64,000 bases of DNA from Tsukamurella sp. PLM1 (GCF_023168325.1 NZ_AP025688.1:2790001-2854000); one strand, 5' to 3'. Positions 27,771 through 39,464 are shown, counted from the stretch's first letter. Numbers and translations: made by a program. Notes: generated by a model from the sequence alone, not told the origin.

Positions 27771-29504
27771 ATGACGCCCCTTCGTGTCGCGGCGTGCCAG
27801 ATCAACCCCGTCGTGGGTGATCTGGACGCCAACGTCACCCGCATCACCGCCGCCGCTCGTGAGGCAGCCCAGCACGGTGCCCAGGTCGCCGTGTTCGGCG
27901 AGATGGCCCTCACCGGTTATCCGGTGGAGGACCTGCTGCTCCGTCGGTCCTTCGCGGTCGACTCCCGCGAAGCGGTCCACGAGCTCGCCCGTGCCCTCGA
28001 CGCCGCCGGCTGCGGCGACCTGATCGTGGTCGTCGGCTTCCTAGACCGCGATCCGGACGCCCCCGAGACCAGCACGAACCCCACCGGCGGCGCCCGCAAC
28101 GCCGCCGGAGTCCTGCACGGCGGCCGGCTCGTCGCCCGCTACGACAAGCACTTCCTGCCCAATTACGGCGTCTTCGACGAGAAGCGCTGGTTCACGCCCG
28201 GCGACCGGCTGGTCGTCCTCGACGTCGACGGGGTGCGGCTGGGCCTGGCCATCTGCGAGGACGTCTGGTGGCCCGACGGTCCCGTGGCCGGCCTGGGCGC
28301 GCTCGGCGTCGACGCGGTGCTGTGCCTCAACGCCAGCCCGTTCGAGGTGGGCAAGCCGGCGCAGCGGCGCGAGATCGCCGCCGCGCGCGTGGCCGAAGCA
28401 GGCGCGCCGCTGATCTACGTCAACCTGGTCGGCGGCCAGGACGAACTCGTCTTCGACGGTGACTCGTTCGTCACGCTGCCGGGCGGCGACTGGGCGCCCG
28501 GCGCGCAGTTCGTCGAGACGACCACTCTCACCGACGTCCCCGCGCTCGGCCGCCCGCACGATGCCGAGGTCGCCGGGTGGGCCGTCGAGACGGTCGCGCT
28601 GGCCGCCCGGCCCACCACCGCCACCGTCGACGGTGCCGCCCGCCCGGCCGAGCTCGACGAGACCGCACAGATCTGGGCCGCGCTGGTCACCGGCACGCGG
28701 GACTACGTGCACAAGGTGGGCGGGCGCACCGTCGCGCTGGGCATGTCCGGCGGCATCGACTCGGCCCTGGTGGCCGTGATCGCCGCCGACGCGGTGGGCG
28801 CCGACAACGTGTACGGCGTGGGCATGCCGTCCAAGTACAGCTCGGACCACTCCAAGGACGACGCCGCGGATCAGGCGCGCCGCATGGGTATCCACTTCCG
28901 GTTCGAGCCGATCGAGCACATGGTGGAGTCGTTCGTCGGCCAGCTGCACCTGAGCGGCCTCGCCGAGGAGAACATCCAGGCGCGGTGCCGCGGCATGACG
29001 CTGATGTCGCTGTCGAACCTGGACGGGCACCTGGTGCTGGCCACCGGCAACAAGAGCGAACTGGCCGTGGGCTATTCGACCATCTACGGCGACGCGGTGG
29101 GCGCCTACGCGCCGATCCGCGACGTCGAGAAGTCGCTGGTGTGGGACCTCGCACGATGGCGCAACAAGGTGGCGATCGAGCGCGGCGAGACCCCGCCGAT
29201 CCCGGAGAACTCGATCACCAAGGAGCCGTCGGCCGAGCTGCGGCCGGACCAGAAGGACAGCGATTCGCTGCCGGACTACGACATCCTCGACGACATTCTG
29301 CGGCGCTATGTCGAGCAGGACCAGGGCGTCGCCGAGATCGCCGAGGCCGGTTACGAACCCGAGCTGATCCGCAAGGTGGCCCGGCTCGTGGACCGCGCCG
29401 AGTACAAGCGCCGGCAGTACCCCCTGGGACCGAAGGTCACGCCCAAGGCCTTCGGCCGCGACCGGAGGATGCCGATCACCAATCGCTGGCACGACCCGGC
29501 GTAA
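27771..29504 (+). CDS. nadE: glutamine-dependent NAD+ synthase NadE
   Basis: Last step of NAD formation: amidates deamido-NAD with glutamine and ATP. 577 residues. The N-terminal nitrilase-type glutaminase has Glu44 in FGEMALTGYP, Lys in RYDKHFLPNYG and Cys162 in AICEDVWW; the C-terminal synthetase has the pyrophosphate loop GMSGGIDSALVA (about residue 325) and ATGNKSELAVGYST. ATG at 27771, 54 bases from the divergent peptidase gene. In M. tuberculosis nadE (Rv2438c) is elsewhere, so this position between the CaeA-type gene and panB is a local rearrangement. Confidence 0.95.
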   Translation: MTPLRVAACQINPVVGDLDANVTRITAAAREAAQHGAQVAVFGEMALTGYPVEDLLLRRSFAVDSREAVHELARALDAAGCGDLIVVVGFLDRDPDAPETSTNPTGGARNAAGVLHGGRLVARYDKHFLPNYGVFDEKRWFTPGDRLVVLDVDGVRLGLAICEDVWWPDGPVAGLGALGVDAVLCLNASPFEVGKPAQRREIAAARVAEAGAPLIYVNLVGGQDELVFDGDSFVTLPGGDWAPGAQFVETTTLTDVPALGRPHDAEVAGWAVETVALAARPTTATVDGAARPAELDETAQIWAALVTGTRDYVHKVGGRTVALGMSGGIDSALVAVIAADAVGADNVYGVGMPSKYSSDHSKDDAADQARRMGIHFRFEPIEHMVESFVGQLHLSGLAEENIQARCRGMTLMSLSNLDGHLVLATGNKSELAVGYSTIYGDAVGAYAPIRDVEKSLVWDLARWRNKVAIERGETPPIPENSITKEPSAELRPDQKDSDSLPDYDILDDILRRYVEQDQGVAEIAEAGYEPELIRKVARLVDRAEYKRRQYPLGPKVTPKAFGRDRRMPITNRWHDPA

Positions 29505-29558
29505 CAGACTGCCCGGACCGGAGAGACCGGCTGGGACAGAGGGAATGGAGCGAGCACG

Positions 29559-30406
29559 ATGAGCGAGAGCCCCGTCTACGGAAGCGGAACCGGCGCCGGG
29601 AACGCGCCGGCCCGGAAGAAGGTGCGCATCCACCACCTGGCCGAGCTCAAGGAGCGCGGCGAGAAGTGGGCGATGCTCACCAGTTACGACTACATGACCG
29701 CCTCGATCTTCGACGAGGCCGGCGTCACCGCCCTACTGATCGGCGACAGCGCAGCGAACACCGTGTACGGGTTCGACTCCACGCTGCCGATGGAGCTGGA
29801 CGTGATGGCGGCGATGGTCGCCGCGGTGCGCCGCGGCACCAAGTACGCGCTCGTGGTGGCGGACATGCCGTTCGCCAGCTACGAGGAGTCCCCGGAGCAG
29901 GCCTACCGCAGCGCCGCGAAGCTGATGAAGGCCGGCGCCGAGGCGGTGAAGCTGGAGGGCGGTGTGCACATGGCGCCCACCATCGAATTCCTGCAGCGCC
30001 GCGGCATCCCCGTGATGGCGCACATCGGCTTCACGCCCCAGTCGGTGAACTCGCTGGGCGGCAACCGGGTTCAGGGCCGCGGCGACGAGGCGGCCGACAA
30101 GATCCGGCTCGACGCGAAGGCGGTGGACAGCGCCGGCGCCTTCTCCGTGGTGCTGGAGATGGTGCCGTCGGACGTGGCCGCCCAAGTCACGAAAGAGATC
30201 TCGATCCCCACGATCGGGATCGGCGCCGGCAACCAGTGCGACGGCCAGGTGCTGGTGTGGCAGGACTTCTCCGGCCTCAACCGCGGCCGCACGGCGCGGT
30301 TCGTCAAGAAGTACGCGAGCATCGGCGACGAGCTGCTGCGCGGCGCCCAGGACTACGTGGCGGAGGTCGCCTCGGGCGAGTTCCCCGGACCGGAGCACGG
30401 ATTCTG

Positions 30407-30407
<1 letters not shown>
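29559..30407 (+). CDS. panB: 3-methyl-2-oxobutanoate hydroxymethyltransferase PanB
   Basis: First committed step of pantothenate synthesis: transfers a hydroxymethyl group from methylene-tetrahydrofolate to ketoisovalerate. 282 residues. Family signatures are intact: LTSYDYMTASIFDEAG, LIGDSAANTVYG with the Mg-binding Asp-Ser, VVADMPFASYEES, VKLEGG, HIGFTPQSVN and GIGAGNQCDGQVLVW. ATG 29559 with a GGGAATGGAGCGAG leader. The stop TGA overlaps the ATG of the next gene (tgatg), so the peptidase gene is translationally coupled. Orthologue of Rv2225. Confidence 0.96.
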
Positions 30408-31444
<1,037 letters not shown>

Positions 31445-31447
31445 CCG

Positions 31448-32971
31448 ATGGCCGAGCAGCGCGAGATCGAGACCAAGTACGAGGTGGACGCCGCCACCGC
31501 GGCGCCGTCTCTGGCCGCGGTGCCCGGGGTGGACAGCACCACCACCGACGAGGTTTTCCACCTGGTGGCCGTGTATTACGACACCGAGGCGCTGGACCTG
31601 TCCGCGAACCGGATCACGTTGCGGCGCCGCACGGGCGGCAAGGACGACGGGTGGCACCTCAAGCTGCCCGACGGTGCCGACCGCCGGGAGGTGACCGCGC
31701 CGCTCGGCGACGAGCCCGACGGTGCCGCCGCCGAGGTGCCGGCCGAGCTCACCGAGCGCGTGCGCGCGGTGGTCCGCGGACGCACGCTGGCGCCGATCGC
31801 GATCGTGGAGAACGAGCGGCACACCACGTACCGCCACGCGGTGGACGGGGAGCTCCTGGGCGAGTTCGTCGACGACCACGTGCACTCGATCTCGCTGCTG
31901 CCCGACGGTGCCGAGAAGAACTGGCGCGAGTGGGAGTTCGAGGTGCCGGACACCCCACTCGGCCGCAAGACGGCGACGGCCGTCGACAAGACGCTCCGCG
32001 CCGCGGGCGGCGGGCGGCCCGACGCGGCGTCGAAGCTGGCGCGGGCCATCGACTCGGACCCGGCCCGGGGCACCGTCGAGCTGCCGAAGAAGGCGTCGCG
32101 CGCGACGGCCGGGCAGCTGTTGACGGCCGCGCTCGGCGCGTACCGCGACAAGCTGCTGCGCGAGGATCCGCGGGTCCGGGCGCGCGGCGACGACTCGGTG
32201 CACCAGATGCGGATCGCGACGCGGCAGCTGCGCAGCGTGCTGACGGAGTTCTCGGGCTTCTTCGAGGGCCCGTCGCGGGCCGCGCTGAGCTCGGAGCTCA
32301 AGTTGCTGGCCTCGATCCTCGGCGCGGTGCGCGACGCGGAGGTCTTGGCGCAGCGGTTCGAGGCGTTCGACGGTGACCTGGCGGGCGCGGGCGCCGCCCT
32401 CGCCCAGCGGCAGCGGGCCGCGGAGGCTCGCGGCTGGTCACGCGTGGGCATCGCGCTCCGCTCCGACCGCTATTTCGTGCTGCTGGACGCGATCGACGCG
32501 TTCATCGCCGACCCGCCCCTGCGCGAGCGGGCGGACCAGCCGGCCGTCAAGAGCCTGGCCCCGCTGCTGGACAAGCGGATCCGCTCGTTCGCGCGGCAGT
32601 CCGCGGGCCTCCTCGCGCTGCCCACCTGCACCGACGAGGACGTGCACGCGGTGCGCAAGCACGCCAAGCGGCTGCGGTACGCGTCCGCCGTGGTCGACCC
32701 GGTGGTGCGCGGTGACCTGCGGCACGAGGTGAAGGCGCTGGCGAAGGTGCAGACCCGGCTCGGCGAGTTCCAGGACGCCACCATCGCGCGCGACGCGGTG
32801 ACCGAGCTCGCCGCGGAGACCACGGACCCGTCGATCGCGTTCCGGCTCGGCCGGCTCGATGCGGCCGAGGAGTGGCGCGCCGCCCGGCCCGCGAGGCGCT
32901 GCCCGCGCTCCTGCGCAAGCTCCGCTGACGCGCCCTCCCGCGCCGACGCCCTCCCGCGCCGGGCCGCCTGA
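31448..32971 (+). CDS. CYTH and CHAD domain-containing protein
   Basis: Two-domain protein of about 500 residues, orthologue of Rv2226. The N-terminal CYTH tunnel domain shows EIETKYEVD and TLRRRTGGKDDGWHLKLP, the basic/acidic residues that bind polyphosphate or triphosphate substrates. The C-terminal CHAD domain begins near residue 220 with DDSVHQMRIATRQLRSVL and ends with HAVRKHAKRLRYASA; CHAD domains bind polyphosphate. Near the 3' end the frame changes: adding a G to CCCGGCCC at about 32881-32888 gives REALPALLRKLR and a stop at 32926-32928, so the last 24 residues as printed are not native. Start ATG 31448, three bases after the previous stop. Confidence 0.9.
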   Translation: MAEQREIETKYEVDAATAAPSLAAVPGVDSTTTDEVFHLVAVYYDTEALDLSANRITLRRRTGGKDDGWHLKLPDGADRREVTAPLGDEPDGAAAEVPAELTERVRAVVRGRTLAPIAIVENERHTTYRHAVDGELLGEFVDDHVHSISLLPDGAEKNWREWEFEVPDTPLGRKTATAVDKTLRAAGGGRPDAASKLARAIDSDPARGTVELPKKASRATAGQLLTAALGAYRDKLLREDPRVRARGDDSVHQMRIATRQLRSVLTEFSGFFEGPSRAALSSELKLLASILGAVRDAEVLAQRFEAFDGDLAGAGAALAQRQRAAEARGWSRVGIALRSDRYFVLLDAIDAFIADPPLRERADQPAVKSLAPLLDKRIRSFARQSAGLLALPTCTDEDVHAVRKHAKRLRYASAVVDPVVRGDLRHEVKALAKVQTRLGEFQDATIARDAVTELAAETTDPSIAFRLGRLDAAEEWRAARPARRCPRSCASSADAPSRADALPRRAA

Positions 32972-32975
32972 GCCG

Positions 32976-33709
32976 TCAGAGCCCGGCGAGGCCGGCGAGG
33001 CGGCCGCCGATATCGGCGCCGGAGTAGGACTTGTGCGAGTCGGTCACGGTGTCGGCGAGGTTGCCCGTCCAGTGGCACACCGGGTCCCCCGCGGTGCACA
33101 CGGTGATCGTGCGGCCGCCCACCCGTGCGGGGATCGGCGCGGGGTTCGCGCCGCTGATCATCGCCGAGGCCTGCGCCATGCCCTGCGAGCGGGGCGCGCT
33201 GCCGAGGTAGCGGGTGGTGTCGTTCGGGATGCGGTCCGGGTCGGCGATCAGCGCGGCGCCGACGATCTGCTTCGTGTCGCCGAGGCGCTGCAGCGCGCGG
33301 TGCACTGCGGAGGCGCCTTGCGAGAAGCCCACGAGCACGATCTTCGTCGACGGGCAGGCCTTGGTGACGATGCCCACGTCGCCCTGGGTGTTCGCGGCGC
33401 CGGTGTTGATGCTGGCCAGGAACCCGCCCAGCTTGTCCAGGCCGGTGGGCACGGGCGCGGCCGGGTAGTGGATGGGCCGGATCGCCACCGTCTTGTCCGC
33501 GGCGCGGACGCGGGCCGCGAAGGCCTGCGCCGCGGCGTTCACCGTGGTGCCGAGGCCGCCCGCCTCGCGGCCCTCACCGGAACCGGCGACGCCGATGAAC
33601 GTGTAGTCGGCGCAGGTGGGCGCCGCGGCCGCCGGGGCGGCGACGAACGCGGCGCCAGCGGCGCGACCAGGGCTGCGAGTGCGGGAATGAGGACGAGGCG
33701 ACGACTCAT
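32976..33709 (-). CDS. secreted cutinase-family hydrolase (signal peptide frameshifted)
   Basis: Secreted serine esterase of the cutinase-like family that is expanded in mycolic-acid bacteria. The mature part is intact: PTCADYTFIGVAGSGEG, the nucleophile motif VLVGFSQGAS, acid in CTAGDPVCH and histidine in DSHKSYSG, with paired cysteines. The natural start is ATG 33709, giving MSRRLVLIPALAALVA, but the frame changes near 33652; one missing G restores a normal Ala-rich signal peptide ending AAPAAAA. As printed, a longer start at 33713 reads in frame without a signal peptide. It lies five bases after the RNB gene. Confidence 0.85.
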
Positions 33710-33714
33710 GCATC

Positions 33715-35126
33715 TCAAACTAGCGCGTCGTCGTACGCGAAGGACACCTTTCTGGCGGCAACGTCCGCGGTCTCCAGGCGCACGTTCACCCGGCTGCCCT
33801 CGGGCGGCGTGCCCGTGCACGGGGCCATGACCACGGGATCGTCGAGCAGCACCTGATCGTCACGCACCGCGATCGCCGCGAAGTCCTCCCCCACCCGGTC
33901 GGCCAGGATCACGGCCTCGGTGAGGTCGATGCACGCCCGGTCCACCTTGTTCGCCGTGCCGTTCGTGCGCTGCATGGTCTCGGCGACGTCGGTGAGGGCG
34001 CCCGAGGCCCACCGGGATCGGCGTGCCCGCGCACGCGGCGAGACACACCTCGGTGGCGTACCTGTCCGCCGTGCGCCGCAGCGGGGCGGTGACGTGCGCG
34101 TACGGCGCGCCCACCCCGGCGTGCGCATGGTCGTCCGGCAGTGCCGCACCGGCACCGAACGCCGTGTACCCGGACCCGCGCAGCAGGCGGGTGGCGTCGC
34201 TCATCACGGCCAGCCCCTGCGGGGTCTCGACGTCGAGCCCGGCCAGGAAGTCGCCGACGCCGACGCCCTGCGGCCAGTCCGCGCCCAGCGCGGCGGCGGT
34301 GCGGCGCAGGTCGGCGACGGCGTCGGCGGGCGCCGCGGGGAGGGTCCGCAGCAGGCCGATGCCGGCGTCGATCATGATCGTCGCCGCGCACACGCCGGTG
34401 AGCAGCGATATCTGGGCGTTGTAGGCGTCGAAATCGGTGCGCGGTTCGATCCGCAGCGTCCACCCGTCCGGGCCCTGTACCGCCTCCTGGGCGGGGAGCC
34501 GCAGGTCGACGGCGCCGTGCACACGGCCCCACGCCTGGCGCAGCTTCCCCACCTCGGCGAGGAGGGCGATGCTCGGGTGCACGCGGCCGGCGTCGAAATC
34601 GGCCTGCACGCCGGCGTAGTCGAGCTGCGCGCGGGAGCGGACGAGCGCGCGGGCCACGGTGGCCGAGGCGACCTCGCCCGCGGCGTCGATTCGGATCTCC
34701 CACAGCGCCGCGGCCCGGTCCTGACCGGGCAGCAGCGATCCCACGCCCTCGGACAGCGATCGCGGGTGCAGCGGGACGGAACCGTCGGGCAGGTACATCG
34801 TCTGGCCCCGTCGGCGGGTCTCGGCCTCGAGGGCACCGCCGGGCGCGACCAGCGCGCCCACGTCGGCGATCGCGTAGTGCACGAGGTAGCCGTCGCCGTC
34901 CGCGGCGATGTGCACGGCCTGGTCGAGATCCTTGGACCCGGGCGGGTCGATCGTCACGAACTCGATGTCCCGACGGTCCGCCCCCCTGCGGGTGCCGGTC
35001 CGCCGCCGCGGCGGCCTCGGCCTCGACGCCGGCCTCGAACGCCTCGACCAGCTCGAACTCGGCACGGACCGAACCGAAGTCGACGTCGCTGGACGGGACG
35101 GGGCCGCGCATCGGGATGCCGGCCAC
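33715..35126 (-). pseudogene. RNB-domain ribonuclease (RNase II/R-like), two frameshifts
   Basis: Exoribonuclease with the RNB catalytic domain, about 470 residues, smaller than RNase R and without visible S1 or cold-shock domains. The metal site is clear: FVTIDPPGSKDLDQAVHI, with YAIADVGALV and PHAHVTAPLRRTADRY-type segments (here YAHVTAPLRRTADRY). GTG start at 35126. The frame changes at about 34983 (a run of six G on the coding strand, one too many or two too few) and at about 34010. After the second change the tail DVAETMQRTNGTANKVDRA continues to the stop at 33715. It precedes the cutinase gene and follows the thioesterase gene with one base between. Confidence 0.8.
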
Positions 35127-35127
35127 G

Positions 35128-35946
35128 CTACGCCCCGTCCGCCTGCGCCCCGTCCGCCTGCGTGTCCGCGGGCAGTGCCTCGACGCTCATGGCCGCGGCG
35201 GTGCGATCGCCCGCGACGAGCCAGGCGTAGAGGACGTCGCCGTCGCGGTGCGCGAGCAGCCGCGGGGCGTCCTCGATCTGTAGGGCGGAGTTGTGCTCGA
35301 CGATGCCGCGCAGCGGTAGCCGCTCGCGCAGGTCCGGCTGCGTCGCCAGCACCTCCTCCAGCGCCGTCCAGTAGACCGCGTTGTTGACGTGCTGGATGAT
35401 GTCCAGATCCGCCGCGCGCAACAGGAACGGCACCTCGACCGCGTCGGGATGCGGCTTCGGGTCGAGCCACTGCTTCCAGCGCAGGACGCCGGGCTCCGCC
35501 GCCGCGCCGAACGTGCTCAGGAACGTCTCGCTCAGCGCCGACGGCGTCAGCGTGTCGATGTTGAAGTTGATCCAGAACGCCTCGGTCTCGATCCGGGTGC
35601 CCTTGCGGCCGTCGATGCCGATGCGCACGTTGCACCAGCGCGAGCCCATCTTCGAGCCCCAGCGCTCCACGGTGAGGATGTCGGGCTGGTCGCCGCCCTC
35701 GATCATCTCGATCACCGTGCGGCGCACCACCCAGTACGGGTGCACGTCCTCGTAGTCGACGTGCCGCAGGTGGTCCTGCCCCGTGTCCTGCAGGTACCGG
35801 GCGACGCCGTCGAACTTCAGACGCCGGTCCTGGCTGACGGCATCGCCCCGTACCGACCGCTGAGCGGTGTAGATGGCGCCACTGTCCAGCAACCGCTGGC
35901 GACGCTCGGGCTCGGTGATGCGTGGGGGCAGGGGTTCTCCGATCAC
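35128..35946 (-). CDS. acyl-ACP thioesterase family protein
   Basis: Double hot-dog fold thioesterase of the FatA/acyl-ACP type, 272 residues, probably cytosolic and releasing fatty acids from acyl carrier protein. The N-terminal half has RLKFDGVARYLQDTGQDH and HPYWVVRRTVIEMI; the second hot-dog begins with DLDIIQHVNNAVYWTALEEV, the usual catalytic Asn/His region. GTG 35946 overlaps the end of the permease gene (gtga), so it belongs to the DrrAB operon. The tail is low-complexity (ADTQADGAQADGA). Substrate length cannot be deduced. Confidence 0.85.
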   Translation of the reverse strand: MIGEPLPPRITEPERRQRLLDSGAIYTAQRSVRGDAVSQDRRLKFDGVARYLQDTGQDHLRHVDYEDVHPYWVVRRTVIEMIEGGDQPDILTVERWGSKMGSRWCNVRIGIDGRKGTRIETEAFWINFNIDTLTPSALSETFLSTFGAAAEPGVLRWKQWLDPKPHPDAVEVPFLLRAADLDIIQHVNNAVYWTALEEVLATQPDLRERLPLRGIVEHNSALQIEDAPRLLAHRDGDVLYAWLVAGDRTAAAMSVEALPADTQADGAQADGA

Positions 35947-36787
35947 TCGCCTGACACCAGTCGACGGTGCGCTTGTTGAACGCGCGCAGCGCGAGCGGCG
36001 CGAACACCACGGTGAGCGCGATCGACCAGATCACCGTGGCCGCCACCGGGTGCTGCAGCGACCACGGCGCGTCCGGCCGCAGGGGTACGCTGTTGCCCCA
36101 GAGCACCCGCATGGACTGCACGAGCGACGACACCGGGTTCCACTCGGCGATCGCCCGGAGCCACGACGCCATCCCCTCCGTGGGCACGAACGCGTTGGAC
36201 AGGAACGTGATCGGGAACATCGTGGCGAACATGAACCCGTTGACCGCCTCGATCGACTGCATGGCGCAGCCGACGAGGATGCCGAACCAGATCATCGCGA
36301 AGCCGAACAGGAGCAGGACGGCGAAGCCGAGCACGGCGTCCACCGGGTTGGTGCGGATCCGCCAGCCGATCACGAGTCCCGTGACCGCCATGACGACGAT
36401 GCCGATCGACGAGTGCATCAGGCTCGCGATACTGCGGCCGATCAGGACCGCCGACCGACTGATCGGCAGTGAGCGGAACCTGTCGATGATGCCCTTGTCG
36501 AGATCGGTCGTGAGGCCGCCCGCCACGACGAAACACGTGAACACCATCGTCTGCCCGAGGATGCCGGGCAGCAGGTACTCGCGGTAGGAGACGCCCTGGG
36601 TGGGGATGGCGGCACCGAACACGAACGCGAACAGCAGTGTGAACATGATCGGCTGGATCGTGACGTCGGAGAGCATCTCGGGCATCCGTTTGGTGTGGAT
36701 CAGGCTGCGCCGGACCATGATCCAGGACTGCTGCCAGAGCGTGGTCTGATGCGTCTCCACCGCGCTCACCGGGGTGATGGTGGTCAT
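35943..36787 (-). CDS. ABC-2 type permease, DrrB family (3' end frameshifted)
   Basis: Membrane subunit of a daunorubicin-resistance-type exporter. ATG 36787 overlaps the ATPase stop (atga). Six helices are visible, including PIMFTLLFAFVFGAAI, LGFAVLLLFGFAMIWFGI and ATVIWSIALTVVFAPLALRA, and the family loop TDLDKGIIDRFRSLPISR is intact. The frame runs through the expected end without a stop; the TGA at 35943-35945, overlapping the next start as gtga, lies in another frame, so a small indel near 35950-35970 is likely. Natural length about 280 residues. Confidence 0.85.
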
Positions 36788-37777
36788 GCGTGCGCCTCCT
36801 CGGCGTCGTCGTTCTGCGGGGCGGACGGCTCGGCGGGTTTGCCCGTGAGAGAGGAAGACGTCGTCCAGGCTCGGCCGCGCCAGTCCCAGATCGTCCACCT
36901 CGATGCCGCTGTCGGCGAACAGCGCGACCACGCGGTTCAGGTCGGCCAGCCCGTCGGACGGAGTGCTGACCCGGCGCGCGCCCTCGTCCACGAAGACCTC
37001 GCCGCCGAGGCCGGCGAGGATCTCGCGGGCGCGCGGCAGGTCGGCTGGCTGGGAGACCGTGAGCACCAGGCTGGCGGTGCCCGCCCGTTCCTTGAGCTGC
37101 AACGGGGTGCCCTGCGCGATCACCGTTCCCTTGTCGATGACCACGATGTCGTCCGCGAGCTGATCGGCCTCCTCGAGGTACTGCGTGGTGAGGAGCAACG
37201 TGGTGCCCTGCCGCACCAGCTCCCGCAGTACGTCCCACAGCTCCGAGCGGGCCCGCGGGTCGAGCCCCGTGGTGGGCTCGTCCAGGAACAGCACGGGTGG
37301 CGCGGTGAGCAGGCTGACCGCCAGGTCCAGCCGGCGGCGCATTCCGCCCGAGTACGCCTTGACCTGCTTGTTCCCCGCGTCGGTGAGCGAGAACTGCTCC
37401 AACAGCTCCTCCGAGCGGCGCCGGAGCACCGCCTTCGGGATGCCGTACAGCCCGCCGATCATCCGCAGGTTCTCCCGGCCGGTGAGGATCTCGTCCACGG
37501 TGGCGGCCTGGCCCGTGAGGCCCATGCTGCGGCGCACCTGCGCCGGCTGCTCCCGCACGTCGAACCCGGCGATGCGCGCGGTGCCCGAGGTGGGCGGCGA
37601 CAGCGTGGTCATCATGCGCACGCACGTCGTCGTCCCCGCGCCGTTCGGACCGAGCATGCCCAGGACCGTGCCGCGCGGCACCTGGAAACTCACCCCGTTC
37701 ACCGCGGTGAAATCGCCGAAGCGCTTCACCAGATTCTCAGCCTCGATCGCCCAGTCACCGCTGTCACCGTGTGTCAT
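36784..37777 (-). CDS. DrrA-type ABC transporter ATP-binding protein with altered Walker A
   Basis: ATPase of a DrrAB-type exporter of hydrophobic compounds. ATG 37777. Signature YSGGMRRRLDLA, Walker B VLFLDEPTTGLDPR and the switch segment LLLTTQYLEEADQLAD are normal, as is the C-terminal DrrA tail ARPSLDDVFLS. The Walker A loop reads GPNGAGTTT, with Thr in place of the catalytic Lys, coded ACG at the critical codon instead of AAG. Near 36843 the frame slips; restoring one CT unit gives FLSLTGKPAEPSAPQNDD and a TGA overlapping the permease start. The Lys change is unusual and would abolish hydrolysis if real. Confidence 0.88.
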
Positions 37778-37811
37778 GCCGACAACGGTAGTGCGGGACA
37801 CTGACAGGTTT

Positions 37812-38263
37812 CTACGACTTTTCCGCGTGGGTGCGGGCCCGATCGATCGGCCCGGCCGCGACCCCGACGGTGCCCGGGTTGACGACAGACACCCACCCCA
37901 GCTTCGCGTACAACGGGTGCGGGACCACGGCACCGTCGGCCGCGTAATCCCACTCGCCCGCCCGGACCGCGTGCTCGGCGGGCGGGTAACCGATCAGCTC
38001 CGCGAAGGCCTCACGGCCGACGTTCGCGTTCACCCGGAAAGCGCCGTCGCGGTCGAGGCGCGAGAGCGTATCGCCCGGGTAGTCCTTGGTGACGATCGTG
38101 GCGAACGGCATGACGCCGGGCTCGCCGTCCGGGGTGTAGTAGGCGAACGTGTCACCCCACGCGATCTCCGGCAGAGGTGTCCCGTCGGCCGTGGCGTCAC
38201 CAGGGCCACCGTCTGCACCGTGACACCGGGCAGCCTGCGGAGGTACTCGATGATCTCGTCCAC
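37812..38263 (-). pseudogene. DUF6194 family protein, frameshifted
   Basis: Conserved hypothetical protein of about 150 residues. GTG start at 38263 gives MDEIIEYLRRLPGVTVQ; the body continues in another frame with TPLPEIAWGDTFAYYTPDG, VNANVGREAFAELIGYPP and HPLYAKLGWVSVVNPG. One extra G at about 38203 joins them as VALGDATADG. The body and length agree with the DUF6194 family, whose function is unknown. It lies between the DrrAB operon and the RNase P RNA gene. Confidence 0.7.
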
Positions 38264-38299
38264 GCCCCGATCGTATCGGGAGGCGGGACCGAGAAGGGC

Positions 38300-38711
<412 letters not shown>

Positions 38712-38741
38712 GCGCCGTACAGAGTACCCGGCGTGCCCCGA

Positions 38742-39464
38742 CTACAGGCCCGCCGTCCGGTTCACCTGGCGCACCGAGGCGACGCCGTCCGGGTAGAAAT
38801 CGGCGATCGAGATCGACGCGAGGTCCAGGTGCAGCCGGTACAGCAGCTGGGGGCCGACGTCGAGCGCGATGCGCAGCGCGGTCTTGATCGGGGTGACGTG
38901 CGAGACGAGCAGCACGGTGCGGCCGGCGTGCTCGATGGCGACCCGCTCCAGCACGGCGGCGACGCGGGCGTGCACCTCGTCGAAACTCTCGCCCCCGGGC
39001 GCGGCCACCGCGGTGTCGCCGAGCCACCGGGAGTGCAGCTCCGGGTCGCGCTCGCGCGCCGCGCCGAACGACAGGCCCTCCCACGCGCCGAAGTCGGTCT
39101 CGATCAGCCCGTCCTCGACCTCGACGGTGAGCCCGCGGCCCGCGTTCACCGCGTCGGCGGTCTGCCGCGCGCGGTCCAGCGGCGAGGTCAGGATCGCGTC
39201 GATCCGCGTGTCGCGCAGCAGGTCCGCGGCCCGGCGCGCCTGCTCGCGGCCGGCGTCGGTGAGCGACGGGTTGCCGCGCCCCGAGTACAGCCGCTGCACC
39301 GAGGCGGGCGTCTGGCCGTGGCGCAGCAGGATCACCCGCGTGGGCTCGTGGGCGGACGTGGTCCATCCGCCGCGCTGCACCGGGCCGCGCTCCTCCGGCC
39401 TGCGCTTCTCCGGGCCACGTTCCTCCGGGCCGCCCACCTGCGGGTCGGTCGGTGCGCCGGTCAT
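38742..39464 (-). CDS. histidine phosphatase (phosphoglycerate-mutase-like) protein
   Basis: Histidine-phosphatase superfamily enzyme, 240 residues, ATG 39464 overlapping the stop of the zinc-ribbon gene. Catalytic RHG is in ILLRHGQTPASVQ and the second histidine in LLVSHVTPIKTAL; the loop TDFGAWEGLSF is typical of the CobC/acid phosphatase branch. In M. tuberculosis the matching protein (Rv2228c) carries an N-terminal RNase HI domain before this phosphatase domain; here it is replaced by about 35 residues with repeated GPEERG/RRPEERG units. The substrate may be alpha-ribazole phosphate or another phosphomonoester. Confidence 0.88.
   Translation of the reverse strand: MTGAPTDPQVGGPEERGPEKRRPEERGPVQRGGWTTSAHEPTRVILLRHGQTPASVQRLYSGRGNPSLTDAGREQARRAADLLRDTRIDAILTSPLDRARQTADAVNAGRGLTVEVEDGLIETDFGAWEGLSFGAARERDPELHSRWLGDTAVAAPGGESFDEVHARVAAVLERVAIEHAGRTVLLVSHVTPIKTALRIALDVGPQLLYRLHLDLASISIADFYPDGVASVRQVNRTAGL

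Noticed and set aside
33860..37933. A single 1357-codon open frame on the minus strand
   Set aside because: It joins parts of drrA, drrB, antisense of the thioesterase and the RNB ribonuclease; each part matches a separate family and overlap start/stop signals separate them. Indels removed the stops.
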